This document shows positions 9,629-19,145 of a DNA stretch of 64,000 bases, in pieces (the stretch's first letter is position 1; every line of letters starts with the position of its first letter). Origin of the DNA: Rhodocytophaga rosea (GTDB taxonomy: Bacteria > Bacteroidota > Bacteroidia > Cytophagales > 172606-1). The stretch spans positions 6,796,501-6,860,500 of the forward strand of contig NZ_CP048222.1 of assembly GCF_010119975.1 (NCBI RefSeq), read 5' to 3'. The notes below the pieces were generated by a model. The model saw nothing but the letters and a program-made list of their open reading frames with translations, was not told where the DNA came from and searched no databases. The position numbers were made by a program, and so were the translations under genes.

Positions 9629-10216
9629 ATGAAAACGAAACGCCGCCAATTTCTCTCTCTTCTTTCTGCGCTGCCCATTCTGGGTTTCCTGCCAGCCCGC
9701 ATGAAAGAACCCCGATTGCCGCTTACACCCGCCTGTGATGATGGCGATGAACCTACACCCTCGCAAACAGAAGGGCCGTATTTTAAAACTGAATCTCCTG
9801 AACGCAGCATCCTGCTGGAGAAAGGAATGGCAGGCACTACGCTGGTTCTTAAAGGACAGGTACTCAATACCCGTTGCCAGCCGGTAGCCCGTGCCTTGCT
9901 CGACTGGTGGCATTGCGATGATGCCGGAAATTATGATAATTCGGGGTATACGCTCCGCGGCCATCAATATACGGATGCGCAAGGAAAATTCCAGCTTGAA
10001 ACCATTGTGCCAGGCATTTATACCGGACGTACCCGTCATATCCATGTAAAAGTACAAGCTCCGGGAAAATCTGTGCTCACGACCCAGCTTTACTTTCCAG
10101 ATGAATCGAAAAATGGCCGTGACCGGATTTTTAATAAAGCCCTGCTGATTGAGATGAGAAAGGAAAAGGAAGCGAATGCTGTATTAGGTGGATATAACTT
10201 TGTGGTGAAGGCCTGA
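9629..10216 (+). CDS. Secreted intradiol ring-cleavage dioxygenase
   Basis: 195 residues. A twin-arginine-like leader (MKTKRRQFLSLLSALPILG) suggests export of the folded metalloenzyme. TEGPYF (47-52) and the iron ligands of catechol/protocatechuate dioxygenases are all visible: Y102 (AGNYDN), Y131 (PGIYTG), H137 and H139 (RHIHV). The family uses non-haem Fe(III) to open aromatic diols between the two hydroxyls. This short form with a leader is the type often annotated only as 'intradiol ring-cleavage dioxygenase' in Bacteroidota. No pathway genes for aromatic degradation lie near it, so the substrate is unknown. The gene is divergent from corA with a 169-bp gap. Confidence 0.87.
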   Translation: MKTKRRQFLSLLSALPILGFLPARMKEPRLPLTPACDDGDEPTPSQTEGPYFKTESPERSILLEKGMAGTTLVLKGQVLNTRCQPVARALLDWWHCDDAGNYDNSGYTLRGHQYTDAQGKFQLETIVPGIYTGRTRHIHVKVQAPGKSVLTTQLYFPDESKNGRDRIFNKALLIEMRKEKEANAVLGGYNFVVKA

Positions 10217-10268
10217 GGTTGGAGTCGGTGTATGTAGTTAGTTGACAGATTATAAAAACTAATATGCT

Positions 10269-10691
10269 ATGTGCTATTGTGTATATGTTGGGTCTAATCA
10301 AACATTGCCTTTAATTGAACAAGGCCCTTATTCCCGTGCGTTTTATGTTACCCCGGTAAGGGAAGATGAAAAGGAAGTAGAAGGTCATTTTACCAAAAAG
10401 CATGTCTACTATCTGGGATCTTATACTGGCTGTTCCTGCGGCTTTAATTATAACCCCAACGCTACGCCACTTGCGCCTCCTGGGGTTGAACCTATAGAGA
10501 GTATTTACGCCTTGCTTAGTTACTTGAAAGAAGCTTTAGAATATGAACATGATATTGAGTTTTATACGTGTTGGGCTGGCAATCAAGCCCAGTTGCCTGA
10601 TCAAAGGGTAGCAGTAGCCATCGAGGAAATAACAGATATAAGCGATGGTTTTTATCTGGATGAAAATATTTTTGTTACTATAACCAAATAG
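10269..10691 (+). CDS. Hypothetical protein, 140 aa, cysteine-containing
   Basis: A 140-residue soluble protein with no signal peptide or membrane segment. It opens with MCYCVYVGS and has a second cysteine cluster GCSCGFNYNPNA near 58-69, so a metal site or disulfide is possible. The middle is aromatic- and acid-rich (SYLKEALEYEHDIEFYTCW). It starts 53 bp after the dioxygenase on the same strand. I do not recognise the family, and the sequence gives no function. Confidence 0.6.
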   Translation: MCYCVYVGSNQTLPLIEQGPYSRAFYVTPVREDEKEVEGHFTKKHVYYLGSYTGCSCGFNYNPNATPLAPPGVEPIESIYALLSYLKEALEYEHDIEFYTCWAGNQAQLPDQRVAVAIEEITDISDGFYLDENIFVTITK

Positions 10692-10878
10692 AATGTAACT
10701 GACAATAATTGCTACACAAACCGTATTATAAGCCTACACGTACATATTCAGAAAATAATCTTATTATAATAAGGCATAGCGCTACGGCATGTAGGGTAAA
10801 TTTTCCTCCTGTCGCATAACTATAATTATTTCATTCGTATATTGTGATTTTTAAATATTCTTCAAATTCTCTTCAAAA

Positions 10879-10886
10879 TATCTTTG
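10879..10886 (+). promoter_or_regulatory. Candidate -7 promoter element
   Basis: TATCTTTG fits the Bacteroidota sigma-A -7 consensus TAnnTTTG and lies 27 bp before the ATG of the outer-membrane protein gene. A clear -33 TTTG is not obvious, so this is a weak call. Confidence 0.35.
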
Positions 10887-10912
10887 CAACTTGAGAGTTT
10901 GAATCTTCGCTT

Positions 10913-13321
10913 ATGAAATACTTTTTTACTCTTGCTTTTCTTCTTCTGACAACTTTTTGCCTTTTTGCTCAGAACAATGCATCATTTTTAATTAAAGGGA
11001 CTTTACATGACGAGGAAAAAAATCCTGTTTCCTATGCCAACGTGGCTTTGTATGTAGTGAAAGATTCCAGTCTGGTGACCGGAGCTGTGTCCGGCGATGA
11101 TGGCAAGTTTGAGATCAGTGCCAAACCAGGAAGCTATTATATCAAAATCACATTCCTGTCATTTGAGGAAAAGAAGATTACTGGGATAAAGGTGGTGGAT
11201 AAAGAAGTAAACCTGGGAACGGTGGTGCTGAAAAATAGTGCCAAAACTCTGGAGGAAGTAGTAGTGCAAGGAGAGAAGAGTCAGATGGAACTAGCTCTGG
11301 ATAAAAAAGTATTCAATGTAGGCAAAGACCTGGCCAATGCAGGCGGAACCGCAACGGATATTCTCCGGAATGTACCCTCGGTGGCTGTGGATGTAGAAGG
11401 AAATGTGAGTTTGCGGGGGAGTGGAAATGTGCGGATTCTGATCGATGGCAAACCTTCCGGACTGGTAAGTATACGCGGAGGAAGTGGCTTACAGCAATTG
11501 CAAGGCAGCCAGATCGAACGGGTAGAAATTATTACCAATCCATCCGCCCGCTATGAAGCGGAAGGCATGTCGGGGATCATTAATATTGTACTTAAAAAAG
11601 AGCGAAAGGAAGGATTTAATGGTTCTTTCGACCTGATCGCTGGTCATCCGGCCAATTATGGTGCGGCCGCCAGTATCAATTACCGCAAAAAGAATCTGAA
11701 CTTCTTTGTAAATTATACGGGCTCCTACCGCAATACCCCAGGACGGAATTCCCTGTACCAGGAGTTATACCGCAATGATAGTACGTTTCTTAGCCGCCAG
11801 ACTTTTAACAGCCGCTTGAATGGCATGTACAATACTGCCCGGGCCGGTATTGATTATTATTTTAATGATAAAAATATTCTGACTGGTTCCTATACCTGGC
11901 GTATCAGCAAAGGAAAACGGTATTCCGACATCCAGTACCGAGATTATATTTCAACGCTTGATAACCTGCAGGGGGTTGTAAACCGGACACAGGACGAAAC
12001 AGAAACAGAACCTAACTCCGAATACGCCCTGACGTACAAGCGTTCTTTCAGCCGCAAAGGCCATGAACTAACCGCTGATCTGCGCTTTTTGGATAACTGG
12101 GAAAAATCAGATCAGTATTTTACTGAAAAAGCCTATCTGCCTGATGGAAGTCCTTCCGGCGTAGCTGATCTCTTGCAACGCTCGCTGAATGATGAAACAG
12201 AAAAGCAGTTGTTATTGCAAATAGATTATGTGCATCCCTTTGGCAAGGAAGGAAAACTGGAGGCAGGCTTACGGAGCAGTTCCCGGGATATGACCAATAA
12301 CTTTTCGGTGACGGAAGAGATAGAAGGCGGTAACTGGCGCCCATTGGATAGCCTCACCAATAACTTCCTGTATGAAGAAAATATTCATGCCTTGTATGGA
12401 ATTCTGGGCAATAAAACCGGTAAATTCTCTTACCAAGTGGGTTTACGGGCCGAATGGACGGATGTAACAACTACCCTGAAACAGACGGACGAAGTGAATC
12501 CACGTGATTATAGAAATCTGTTTCCCAGTGTACACCTCACTTACGATCTGCCTAAGCAACATGCCTTGCAGCTGAGCTACAGCCGCCGGGTTCGCCGTCC
12601 GCAGTACAACGATCTGAGCCCCTTTATGACCTTTAGTGACCGGCGGAATTTCTTTAGCGGTAATCCTGACCTAAACCCTGAGTTTTCAGATTCCTATGAA
12701 ATCGGCCATATTAAATACTTAGAAAAAGGTTCTATCACCACTTCTTTGTATTACCGTTATACCACCGGCAAAATCATCCGCATCCGACGGGTAAATCCGG
12801 AAACCGGTTTTTCTACCACCTTGCCTGAGAACCTGGCCACTGAAAATTCATTTGGGGCTGAGATCACCAGCTCTTATAATCCCTTCAACTGGTGGAAAAT
12901 GGATGGCAGTGTAAACTTTTTTCGGGCCATTACAGATGGTGGAAACCTGGATGACTCTTTTCAGAGCGATACCTATAGCTGGTTTTCCAGGTTGAATTCC
13001 CGTTTTACTTTCTGGAAAGGCACTGATTTTCAGGCCAGAGGTAATTATGAAGCGCCTCAACTCACACCGCAAGGCAAACGCAAAGCTATTGCTACCCTGG
13101 ATTTAGCAGCAAGCAAAGATATTTTTAAAGGCAAGGGCACCCTCACCCTTAATGTAATTGATGTGTTTAATTCCCGTCGTTTCCGGACAATTACCAAGGG
13201 AGAGAACTTTTACACTGAAGGGAACTCACAAGGGCGATTGCGCCAGATCAACCTCACTTTAAATTACCGCTTACACCAGGCTAAAAAGAAAGAAAAACCA
13301 TTGGGAGACGGAGATTTTTAA
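10913..13321 (+). CDS. Outer-membrane beta-barrel protein with carboxypeptidase-regulatory and plug domains (TonB-receptor-like)
   Basis: 802 residues. A signal peptide (MKYFFTLAFLLLTTFCLFAQ) is followed by a carboxypeptidase-regulatory-like beta sandwich (about 24-112, with GTLHDEEKNPVSYANVAL). A plug-like domain follows (about 115-235, with GGTATDILRNVPSV, VSLRGSGNVRILIDGKPS and IERVEIITNPSARYEAEG), then a long C-terminal barrel rich in alternating aromatics. This is the layout of the Bacteroidota TonB-dependent receptor/OMP_b-brl_3 group. No SusD partner is next to it, so it is probably an orphan receptor rather than half of a glycan pair. Ligand unknown. The C-terminus ends in a charged KKKEKPLGDGDF tail instead of the usual terminal aromatic. 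Confidence 0.88.
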   Translation: MKYFFTLAFLLLTTFCLFAQNNASFLIKGTLHDEEKNPVSYANVALYVVKDSSLVTGAVSGDDGKFEISAKPGSYYIKITFLSFEEKKITGIKVVDKEVNLGTVVLKNSAKTLEEVVVQGEKSQMELALDKKVFNVGKDLANAGGTATDILRNVPSVAVDVEGNVSLRGSGNVRILIDGKPSGLVSIRGGSGLQQLQGSQIERVEIITNPSARYEAEGMSGIINIVLKKERKEGFNGSFDLIAGHPANYGAAASINYRKKNLNFFVNYTGSYRNTPGRNSLYQELYRNDSTFLSRQTFNSRLNGMYNTARAGIDYYFNDKNILTGSYTWRISKGKRYSDIQYRDYISTLDNLQGVVNRTQDETETEPNSEYALTYKRSFSRKGHELTADLRFLDNWEKSDQYFTEKAYLPDGSPSGVADLLQRSLNDETEKQLLLQIDYVHPFGKEGKLEAGLRSSSRDMTNNFSVTEEIEGGNWRPLDSLTNNFLYEENIHALYGILGNKTGKFSYQVGLRAEWTDVTTTLKQTDEVNPRDYRNLFPSVHLTYDLPKQHALQLSYSRRVRRPQYNDLSPFMTFSDRRNFFSGNPDLNPEFSDSYEIGHIKYLEKGSITTSLYYRYTTGKIIRIRRVNPETGFSTTLPENLATENSFGAEITSSYNPFNWWKMDGSVNFFRAITDGGNLDDSFQSDTYSWFSRLNSRFTFWKGTDFQARGNYEAPQLTPQGKRKAIATLDLAASKDIFKGKGTLTLNVIDVFNSRRFRTITKGENFYTEGNSQGRLRQINLTLNYRLHQAKKKEKPLGDGDF

Positions 13322-14188
13322 TCAGTTCTTTCCAGGCTTGCGTTTTCATAGTTCAAAGGCCTTTTCTGCGTTTGGCATACCTCCTTTTTCCGGATAAATG
13401 TTGTCTTGCTATTCCTCTTAAGATGGGCGAAAAGCCATTTTTAATCGTTTAAGCAATGCAAAAAAGAGCTTATCCTAAGACTTATCTGAGATTTTTTTGA
13501 CTGTAGTATGAAAATTTTGTTATCTGCATAAGTTAAATTTATTAAATATTTATTACATGTGATATATTTTATAACATCATGAATAAAAAACATTGAAAAA
13601 CAACTTCACTATTCTAAAATGGACTGTTTGTGCTTTATATAAATATTTGTTATTAATGAATTTTTGACAAATTTATTGATAATGACTTATAAAACTGCAT
13701 GGTATTGTATAAATATTACATGCCTAACATTCTCCTCAAATTGCCCATCCATTTACCTTTTATCTTGAAATCATCCCATCCTGGCTTATAAAATTTAATG
13801 CTTTATTTATGTAATTTTTTAAATAATTATTAAACCAGAAATATATAACTTTTTTAATGCGTAATTATATAAAATATCCTGTTGATTGCCATTGTAAAGC
13901 CATTAAAGTACAAAAAAGCAATTTTTCTTTATAAAGTGCCATATCAGATAATGTCTTATAATTTTTTGGAATATATGTTATAATTATGTTTAATATTGAT
14001 GTTTTTAGAATTTTTATCTCATTTTATGGCTATGAATAGTACAATTTGTAAGAGAACTTTTTCTCTCCCAATTTCGTGTTAATTCAAGAATTGGAAAAGG
14101 GTAATTTATAATTTAAGTAATAAGGTAGTGATGGATGAAGTTATATTTTTCCCATTTGCAATAGAAGATTTATTTACTGGAAATTAAC
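13322..14188. other. AT-rich gene-free stretch
   Basis: About 870 bp of very AT-rich sequence after the outer-membrane protein gene. No ORF of useful length, no RNA gene, no clean hairpin terminator and no repeat array could be supported. It may hold regulatory DNA for the gene at 14189, or be remnant sequence. Confidence 0.5.
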
Positions 14189-14752
14189 ATGAAAACGATA
14201 CATCAACATATAGATAGCGATCTGCAAACTTTAACTGGTAGTACGGCTCCCTGGGGCGAAACCGAAACGGATACAAATTATAGTCCGGAAGTACAAACCA
14301 TTTATCAAACTGTAGCGAAGAAATGCCATCAAGTAAAAACATGGATTGGGCAAACCATATTAGCCAGTCTGGAAGGACAGGTAAAGATAGTGGATGAAAT
14401 GGTCAGAGAGGGTTCGCGGCTATATCCATACAACTTTACTGGCTCTTCTCAAGCCTTGTTTTTATTCCCCACTAGTTATAGGCGCCATATACTACAACAG
14501 GATACTTTGTTGCCTGCAACCAATGTAGAGGTAGAACGGCTGGATGAAAACCGCTACGAGGTAAAATTCAACAGGAAAACAGATGATGCCATTCTAAGCA
14601 TTTATGATCAGTCGGGGGAGTTGCTATTTACAGAACAGATTCACCAGACAGGCACTTTCAATCTGATATATAACCTGCAATGGACCGGCCTCTCGCAGGT
14701 ATCTTTTGAAGTGTTGAGCAAAAAAAGATCCTACCGGTCAGAAATAATATAA
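14189..14752 (+). CDS. Hypothetical protein, 187 aa
   Basis: A 187-residue protein without a signal peptide. The N-terminal half is helical and polar (QTIYQTVAKKCHQVKTWIGQ). The C-terminal half (about 110-187) reads as a beta-strand domain (VEVERLDENRYEVKFNRK, then AILSIYDQSGELLFTEQ) ending in KKRSYRSEII. That half resembles the small Ig-like tail modules seen in many Bacteroidota proteins, but there is no clear sorting motif. It is followed 38 bp later by an insertion sequence. Function not recognised. Confidence 0.55.
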   Translation: MKTIHQHIDSDLQTLTGSTAPWGETETDTNYSPEVQTIYQTVAKKCHQVKTWIGQTILASLEGQVKIVDEMVREGSRLYPYNFTGSSQALFLFPTSYRRHILQQDTLLPATNVEVERLDENRYEVKFNRKTDDAILSIYDQSGELLFTEQIHQTGTFNLIYNLQWTGLSQVSFEVLSKKRSYRSEII

Positions 14753-14790
14753 CAGTATTATAAAGGAGAGGGCAAAATTCTTTCTCTGAA

Positions 14791-15955
14791 TAGGGTTTCC
14801 GCACCAAAGATAGAGAAAAAGGAAAGAGGGGCTAACTTTGTGCATGGAACTTAAAAAGATACTAAACAAAGTAGCTGATTTTCGGGTGCAAGGCCGCTGC
14901 TTACATCTATTAGCAGATATTTTAGGCTTAGTTTTATGTGGGGTAATAGCCGATTGTGATGACTTTGACGAGATAGCAGATTATGGCAAAGATAATACAG
15001 CGTTTCTGCAGCAAGAACTAGGATTAAGTTTTGTTAATGGTATACCTTCTGCTGACACTTTAAATCGGGTGATCAGACACCTGGATAGCCATAGTTTGGA
15101 GCAATGCTTCAAAGCGTGTGTAGCTGGCTTCTCCTTAGCAGGCAAGCAGGTATGTATAGATGGCAAAGAATTGAGAGGTACTATACCTGCAGGCAAAAAG
15201 CATGCTTTGGTTCGTATGGTCAATGTATGGGTAGAGGAACATAGCTTAAGCTTTGGACAAGTAGCCGTAGAAGCCAAGAGTAATGAGATTACAACTATTC
15301 CTGCTTTATTAGATACCCTTGATTGCAAAGGTAGTATCATTACTATAGATGCTATTGCTTGTCAGCAGGCAATTGTAGAAAAGATCAGGGATAAGCAAGC
15401 CCATTATGTGATTGCCCTAAAGGCTAATCAAGGTGTACTCTATGAGCAGGTAGCCCATTTTATGCAAATCAATAAGTCTGCTCTCGCTTTTAATCAGCAA
15501 CTAGATAAAGCCCATGGCAGAGGAGAAGAACGTAGGGTATATATTGCTCAATGCATTGATTTGGTAGAGGAAAAGGAAAAATGGCAGGACTTACATACTT
15601 TAGTCATGGTAGAAAGAAAACGCATTATAGCAGGCAAAAAGCAAGAACAAACCCTGTTCTATATAAGCAGTTTAACAGATACAGACCCTGCCTTGTACAG
15701 CCGCTACATAAGAGGCCATTGGGCGATAGAGAATGGCTTGCATTGGCAACTAGATGTTACCTTTAGGGAAGATGAGGCTAAAGTCAGGAAAGATAAAGGA
15801 CCCATCAATCTGCATCTGATTAGAAAGTGGTCTTTGCATCTGCTCAAAAAAGAGCCTTCTTGCGTGAGTGTCAAACGGAAAAGAAAAAAAGCTAACAGAG
15901 ACACTAATTTCCTGTTAGCTATTCTTAAAACTTAATATTTAGTGCGGAAACCCTA
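14791..15955 (+). mobile_element. Complete ISAs1-family insertion sequence
   Basis: A 1,165-bp element bounded by perfect 14-bp inverted repeats TAGGGTTTCCGCAC (14791-14804) and its complement (15942-15955). It is flanked by a 9-bp direct repeat TTCTCTGAA at 14782-14790 and 15956-15964, the target duplication. One transposase gene fills it. The intact ends, perfect duplication and uninterrupted gene point to a fairly recent insertion. It landed in the gap between the 187-aa hypothetical gene and a 33-codon ORF. Confidence 0.9.
14844..15935 (+). CDS. ISAs1-family transposase
   Basis: 363 residues from the ATG at 14844; a TTG at 14838 would add two residues. Recognisable ISAs1/H-repeat features are the N-terminal DIHxRV-like zone (LADILGLVLCGVIADCDDFDEIADY), the DDE core with IDGKELRG, the segment around TIDAIACQQ, YVIALKANQ, and the C-terminal RGHWAIENGLHWQLDV followed by FREDEAKVRKDKG, which contains the catalytic glutamate. 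The frame is intact and the element ends are intact, so it may be active. DDE transposases of this family move the element by cut and paste. Confidence 0.93.
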   Translation: MELKKILNKVADFRVQGRCLHLLADILGLVLCGVIADCDDFDEIADYGKDNTAFLQQELGLSFVNGIPSADTLNRVIRHLDSHSLEQCFKACVAGFSLAGKQVCIDGKELRGTIPAGKKHALVRMVNVWVEEHSLSFGQVAVEAKSNEITTIPALLDTLDCKGSIITIDAIACQQAIVEKIRDKQAHYVIALKANQGVLYEQVAHFMQINKSALAFNQQLDKAHGRGEERRVYIAQCIDLVEEKEKWQDLHTLVMVERKRIIAGKKQEQTLFYISSLTDTDPALYSRYIRGHWAIENGLHWQLDVTFREDEAKVRKDKGPINLHLIRKWSLHLLKKEPSCVSVKRKRKKANRDTNFLLAILKT

Positions 15956-16012
15956 TTCTCTGAACCTAAAAATAGAAAAACGAATAATTAATTTTTAACC
16001 ATTTTTAATAAT

Positions 16013-16114
16013 ATGGAAGCGATTGTAAGTATCATTTTTATTATTGGCTCTGTAGTGCTGATTGATTCAGTGACCTACAAATCATTCAATGATCTTTTCA
16101 AAAGAAAAGCCTAA
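16013..16114 (+). CDS. Possible 33-aa single-span membrane peptide
   Basis: ATG at 16013 opens a 33-codon frame whose product has one hydrophobic helix (IVSIIFIIGSVVLI) followed by a polar, basic tail (KSFNDLFKRKA). It begins 49 bp after the insertion-sequence target duplication, so its upstream region may have been displaced by the insertion. The single-helix plus basic-tail form is typical of real small membrane proteins, but length alone makes it uncertain. Confidence 0.35.
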   Translation: MEAIVSIIFIIGSVVLIDSVTYKSFNDLFKRKA

Positions 16115-16609
16115 ACAGGAATACTGTTTCCTGAAAACTCCTGGTTGCCGATTGTAGTACAAGCTACAGCCTGCTGAAAAATTCACCAGCTGGGGGTTTC
16201 TTATCCATCTTCTGAGTACCAATCAAAAATTGCCTTTGAGATGGACAGATATATAAATTTTGCAAATTAAAATTATCGCCTAAACCTTCAGGGATAGAAA
16301 GGCTGTTGCTGAGCTCATAATTTACGAAGTATCAGATTTTTTAGCAGCCTTTTATTTCCCATTCTATAGCAGAATAATCTCCACTTAACTAGGGGAATCC
16401 ATTCTCACCCTATGGTGCCAGGGTAATTATTGCATAGGCACAAATTCATAAAGCACTCTCTTTAGTTACCCTGGGATGTATTCTCATCCTGCCCATTTGC
16501 CTGGTAATCTACCTGGCAGGTGGTTCTTGTGCATGCCTGCGCTTCATAACTAATTTTTGTAGCGGATCATAGGTAGGCAAATCAATCCTAACACTTCATT
16601 CTATAAACA
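16115..16609. other. Gene-free stretch upstream of MFS gene
   Basis: About 495 bp without a supported gene. I saw two loosely similar segments near 16390-16430 and 16470-16515 (ATTCTCAcCCT-type and ctGGTAAT-type words), but no convincing riboswitch, hairpin or ORF. Confidence 0.4.
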
Positions 16610-17785
16610 ATGATATCCAGAATTATTCTTTCTTCACCCCATTCGCTGATGCGAATAGCGGTGGGTACTTTTTTCTTTCTGCAAGGGCTATGTTTTTCTT
16701 CCTGGGCAAGCCGAATTCCCACCGTTCAGCAGCAACTTTCTTTAGACCATGCGGCTTTAGGGGTGGTTTTGTTCGCTTTACCAGTAGGACTGATTATGAG
16801 TTTGCTTTTGTCCAGCTGGCTCATCCACCGGTTTGGCAGCAGGCAAGTGCTGATCGTGACTGCTATTTTGTATGCTTCGGTTTTACCAGTAATTGGGTTG
16901 GTGCAATCTCCCTGGCAATTAATGGGCGTACTGTTCTCGTTGGGTTTATGCGGAAACTTATCAAATATTGCCATGAATACACAAGCAGTTAGCCTGGAAG
17001 CTATCTATGGCCGGCCTATTATGGCTTCTTTTCATGGGCTCAATAGCCTGGCCGGGTTTTCGGGTGCAGCCATTGGAATGGCTTGTCTGGCTTTGCAGTT
17101 ATCTCCATTTATTCATTTTAGTTTTATCACAGCCCTTACTTTTGTAGCTATTTTAGTAACGTACCGATTCACCCTGGAAGGGGATGAAAAGCAGCAAAGG
17201 GAAGGATTTGCCTTCTCCTGGCCAGACAAAAAACTGATGGTAATGGGCTTAATTGTGTTTTGCGGAATGGTGTGCGAAGGCACGCTGTTCGACTGGAGCG
17301 GCATTTATTTTCAGAAGGTGGTGGCAGCGCCACAGGAACTCTCCAGCCTCGGTTATCTGGCTTTTATGTATATGATGGCAGCCGGGCGTTTTGTGGGTGA
17401 CTGGCTGGCGGCAAAAACGGGAATTAAACGTATGATTCAACTTAACGGACTGTTAATCTTTATAGGATTATTAATAGCTGTGCTGCTGCCATATGTACAA
17501 ACAGCAACAGTAGGTTTTCTATTAGCTGGCGCTGGTGTCTCTACCATTGTGCCCTTTATATATGGAGCGCTTGGAAAGATGAACGGTAACTCAGCTGCTT
17601 CATCACTGGCAGCTGTTTCATCCATGGGATACATGGGTTTTCTGATAGGACCTCCTGTCATTGGAATGCTTGCCCAGATGATAGGTTTACAAGGGGCGTT
17701 TGCAATAGTAGCCGTGTTAGGCGCTTGTGCCAGTATACTGGTAAAGAAGGTCAGTTTGCCTGAGCTAGCTGCCCGTGCTAGTTAA
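16610..17785 (+). CDS. MFS transporter, YbjJ-like
   Basis: 391 residues with about 12 hydrophobic helices. The opening FFLQGLCFSSWASRIPTVQQ is characteristic of the YbjJ-like MFS group, whose members are mostly uncharacterised putative efflux or sugar carriers. HRFGSRQ after helix 2 is the motif-A position. The C-terminus is short (LPELAARAS). It stands alone, with a strong terminator 77 bp after its stop. Substrate unknown. Confidence 0.82.
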   Translation: MISRIILSSPHSLMRIAVGTFFFLQGLCFSSWASRIPTVQQQLSLDHAALGVVLFALPVGLIMSLLLSSWLIHRFGSRQVLIVTAILYASVLPVIGLVQSPWQLMGVLFSLGLCGNLSNIAMNTQAVSLEAIYGRPIMASFHGLNSLAGFSGAAIGMACLALQLSPFIHFSFITALTFVAILVTYRFTLEGDEKQQREGFAFSWPDKKLMVMGLIVFCGMVCEGTLFDWSGIYFQKVVAAPQELSSLGYLAFMYMMAAGRFVGDWLAAKTGIKRMIQLNGLLIFIGLLIAVLLPYVQTATVGFLLAGAGVSTIVPFIYGALGKMNGNSAASSLAAVSSMGYMGFLIGPPVIGMLAQMIGLQGAFAIVAVLGACASILVKKVSLPELAARAS

Positions 17786-17861
17786 CTTGTAGTGCCTGTA
17801 AATATTTGTATAAATGCCATACAAGCCCATTGTCATTCAATTACATACCGGGAATAAACAT

Positions 17862-17893
17862 AAAAAACGCAGGTCTTATACCTGCGTTTTTTA
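17862..17893 (+). terminator. Rho-independent terminator
   Basis: The stem AAAAAACGCAGGT / ACCTGCGTTTTTT with a short CTTAT loop and a T run, 77 bp after the stop of the YbjJ-like gene. The A run on the other side makes it usable in both directions. Confidence 0.8.
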
Positions 17894-17996
17894 TGTTTGT
17901 ATGAGTTTAAGTGACTAAAATTAAGAAGATGAATAATATTAAGTTTTAATACTTGTTTATTCATTTAACCTTAAGAATGCCACTATTTAAATATGC

Positions 17997-18869
17997 TTAC
18001 TGAAATAACCCACCGCCTCTGCGGCTGCCTAACAATCCGCCTAAGACTGAACTAAGTCCACCCCCGATTCCACCATAATTACCATATCCTTTGCCACCTC
18101 CAAATATAGAGAATAATGAACCCAGTCCGCCGGAACGCATGCCGCCTACGCCAGTAGAACTACCCAGTAATCCACCACCACTACCGCCTAACATGCCGCC
18201 TGCTGAAGTTTTACCCAGCATACTACCAGCTACACCTCCTAACAAACCACCTAGTAATCCACCGGAAGGTGTACTACCCATTCCAATACCCCCTACACGA
18301 CCTCTTCTGCCTCCTCCATTCATCATCCGGCTAATTAGAATCGGGGCCATTACTGCCAAAGCTCCCTTCAAAAAGCTTGGAGAAATGCCTAGCTTACTCA
18401 TTGTATTGCTTAATCCTGAAGATTCTAAAAAGTTAGGACCCGATACATCCTGGCCTTGTTTCTGAGCTGTTTCAGCCGTATCTACAAACTGATTCAAGGC
18501 ATTGTACTGAGTCTGGTCTATATTCAGGTAAGTGGCAATTTGCTGAACCCTCTGTTGTTCTTCGGGTGTGTATACGCCATCGGCTTTGGCAAAGCTGATT
18601 ACATCGGTTAGCAGCGAAAAACGCAACTGGCTATTTTTGAGTATATCCAGGTTGCTTTGCAGGTTTGTATTAGAAGGGTCATTAGCGGCTTGCATCACGA
18701 GTTGTTCCTGGTCTGAAGGCAGGTCTGCACTGTCGGCTAAGGCCTCCAGAAATTCTATTTCATCTTCTGTCGCTTTTCTGTCTGCCGTTGCAATGCTGGC
18801 AATAGCACTGAGGTAAGCTCCTTTTTCTGCATCCGAAAAGTCTTTGAGCAACTGATTATCTTGTTCCAT
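17997..18869 (-). CDS. TerB-like (tellurite resistance) domain protein with glycine-rich tail
   Basis: 290 residues. The N-terminal part (about 1-140) is an acidic all-helical domain of the TerB/DjlA type: DAEKGAYLSAIASIATADRK, then an acidic DEIEFLEALADSA and FAKADGVYTPEEQQRVQ, with the two 'D-x-x-x-x-x-E-E' turns of that fold. From about 165 a hydrophobic helix (SFLKGALAVMAPILISRMM) leads to a long Gly/Ser/Met-rich low-complexity tail (GGLLGGLLGGVAGSMLGK and similar, to the end). TerB-like domains bind metal or sense envelope stress. The tail may be membrane-associated or self-assembling. No other ter genes are present, so a tellurite role is not implied. Confidence 0.7.
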   Translation of the reverse strand: MEQDNQLLKDFSDAEKGAYLSAIASIATADRKATEDEIEFLEALADSADLPSDQEQLVMQAANDPSNTNLQSNLDILKNSQLRFSLLTDVISFAKADGVYTPEEQQRVQQIATYLNIDQTQYNALNQFVDTAETAQKQGQDVSGPNFLESSGLSNTMSKLGISPSFLKGALAVMAPILISRMMNGGGRRGRVGGIGMGSTPSGGLLGGLLGGVAGSMLGKTSAGGMLGGSGGGLLGSSTGVGGMRSGGLGSLFSIFGGGKGYGNYGGIGGGLSSVLGGLLGSRRGGGLFQ

Positions 18870-19145
18870 GATTATGTATTGGTTTTAGTTGACTGATAGC
18901 ATGTACGTGATTAACAATCAAAAGTTAACCCGGCATCTATGCATTCGTCATTCATAAAAAAACATTATTTTTTGTTAGCCACTAAACTGGTAACCAGCAG
19001 TTGACTACAGTTTTGAATGAAGGCTGGAAGAGAGGTTTTTACCCGGAGTATGAAATTTTACTACTCAACCAGCGTTACCAGAAGATAAACCGATTGCTAA
19101 TCGGAGGGATGACTGATAGAAAGGAAAGTATTAAAGAATGGGTAT

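Noticed and set aside
16390-16515. Possible riboswitch upstream of the YbjJ-like carrier
   Set aside because: Two loosely similar segments were seen but no consensus of a known riboswitch class could be matched.
18091-18465. Proline-rich frame opposite the TerB-like gene
   Set aside because: It is the antisense reading of the glycine-rich tail (GGN codons read as NCC), so an artefact of composition.
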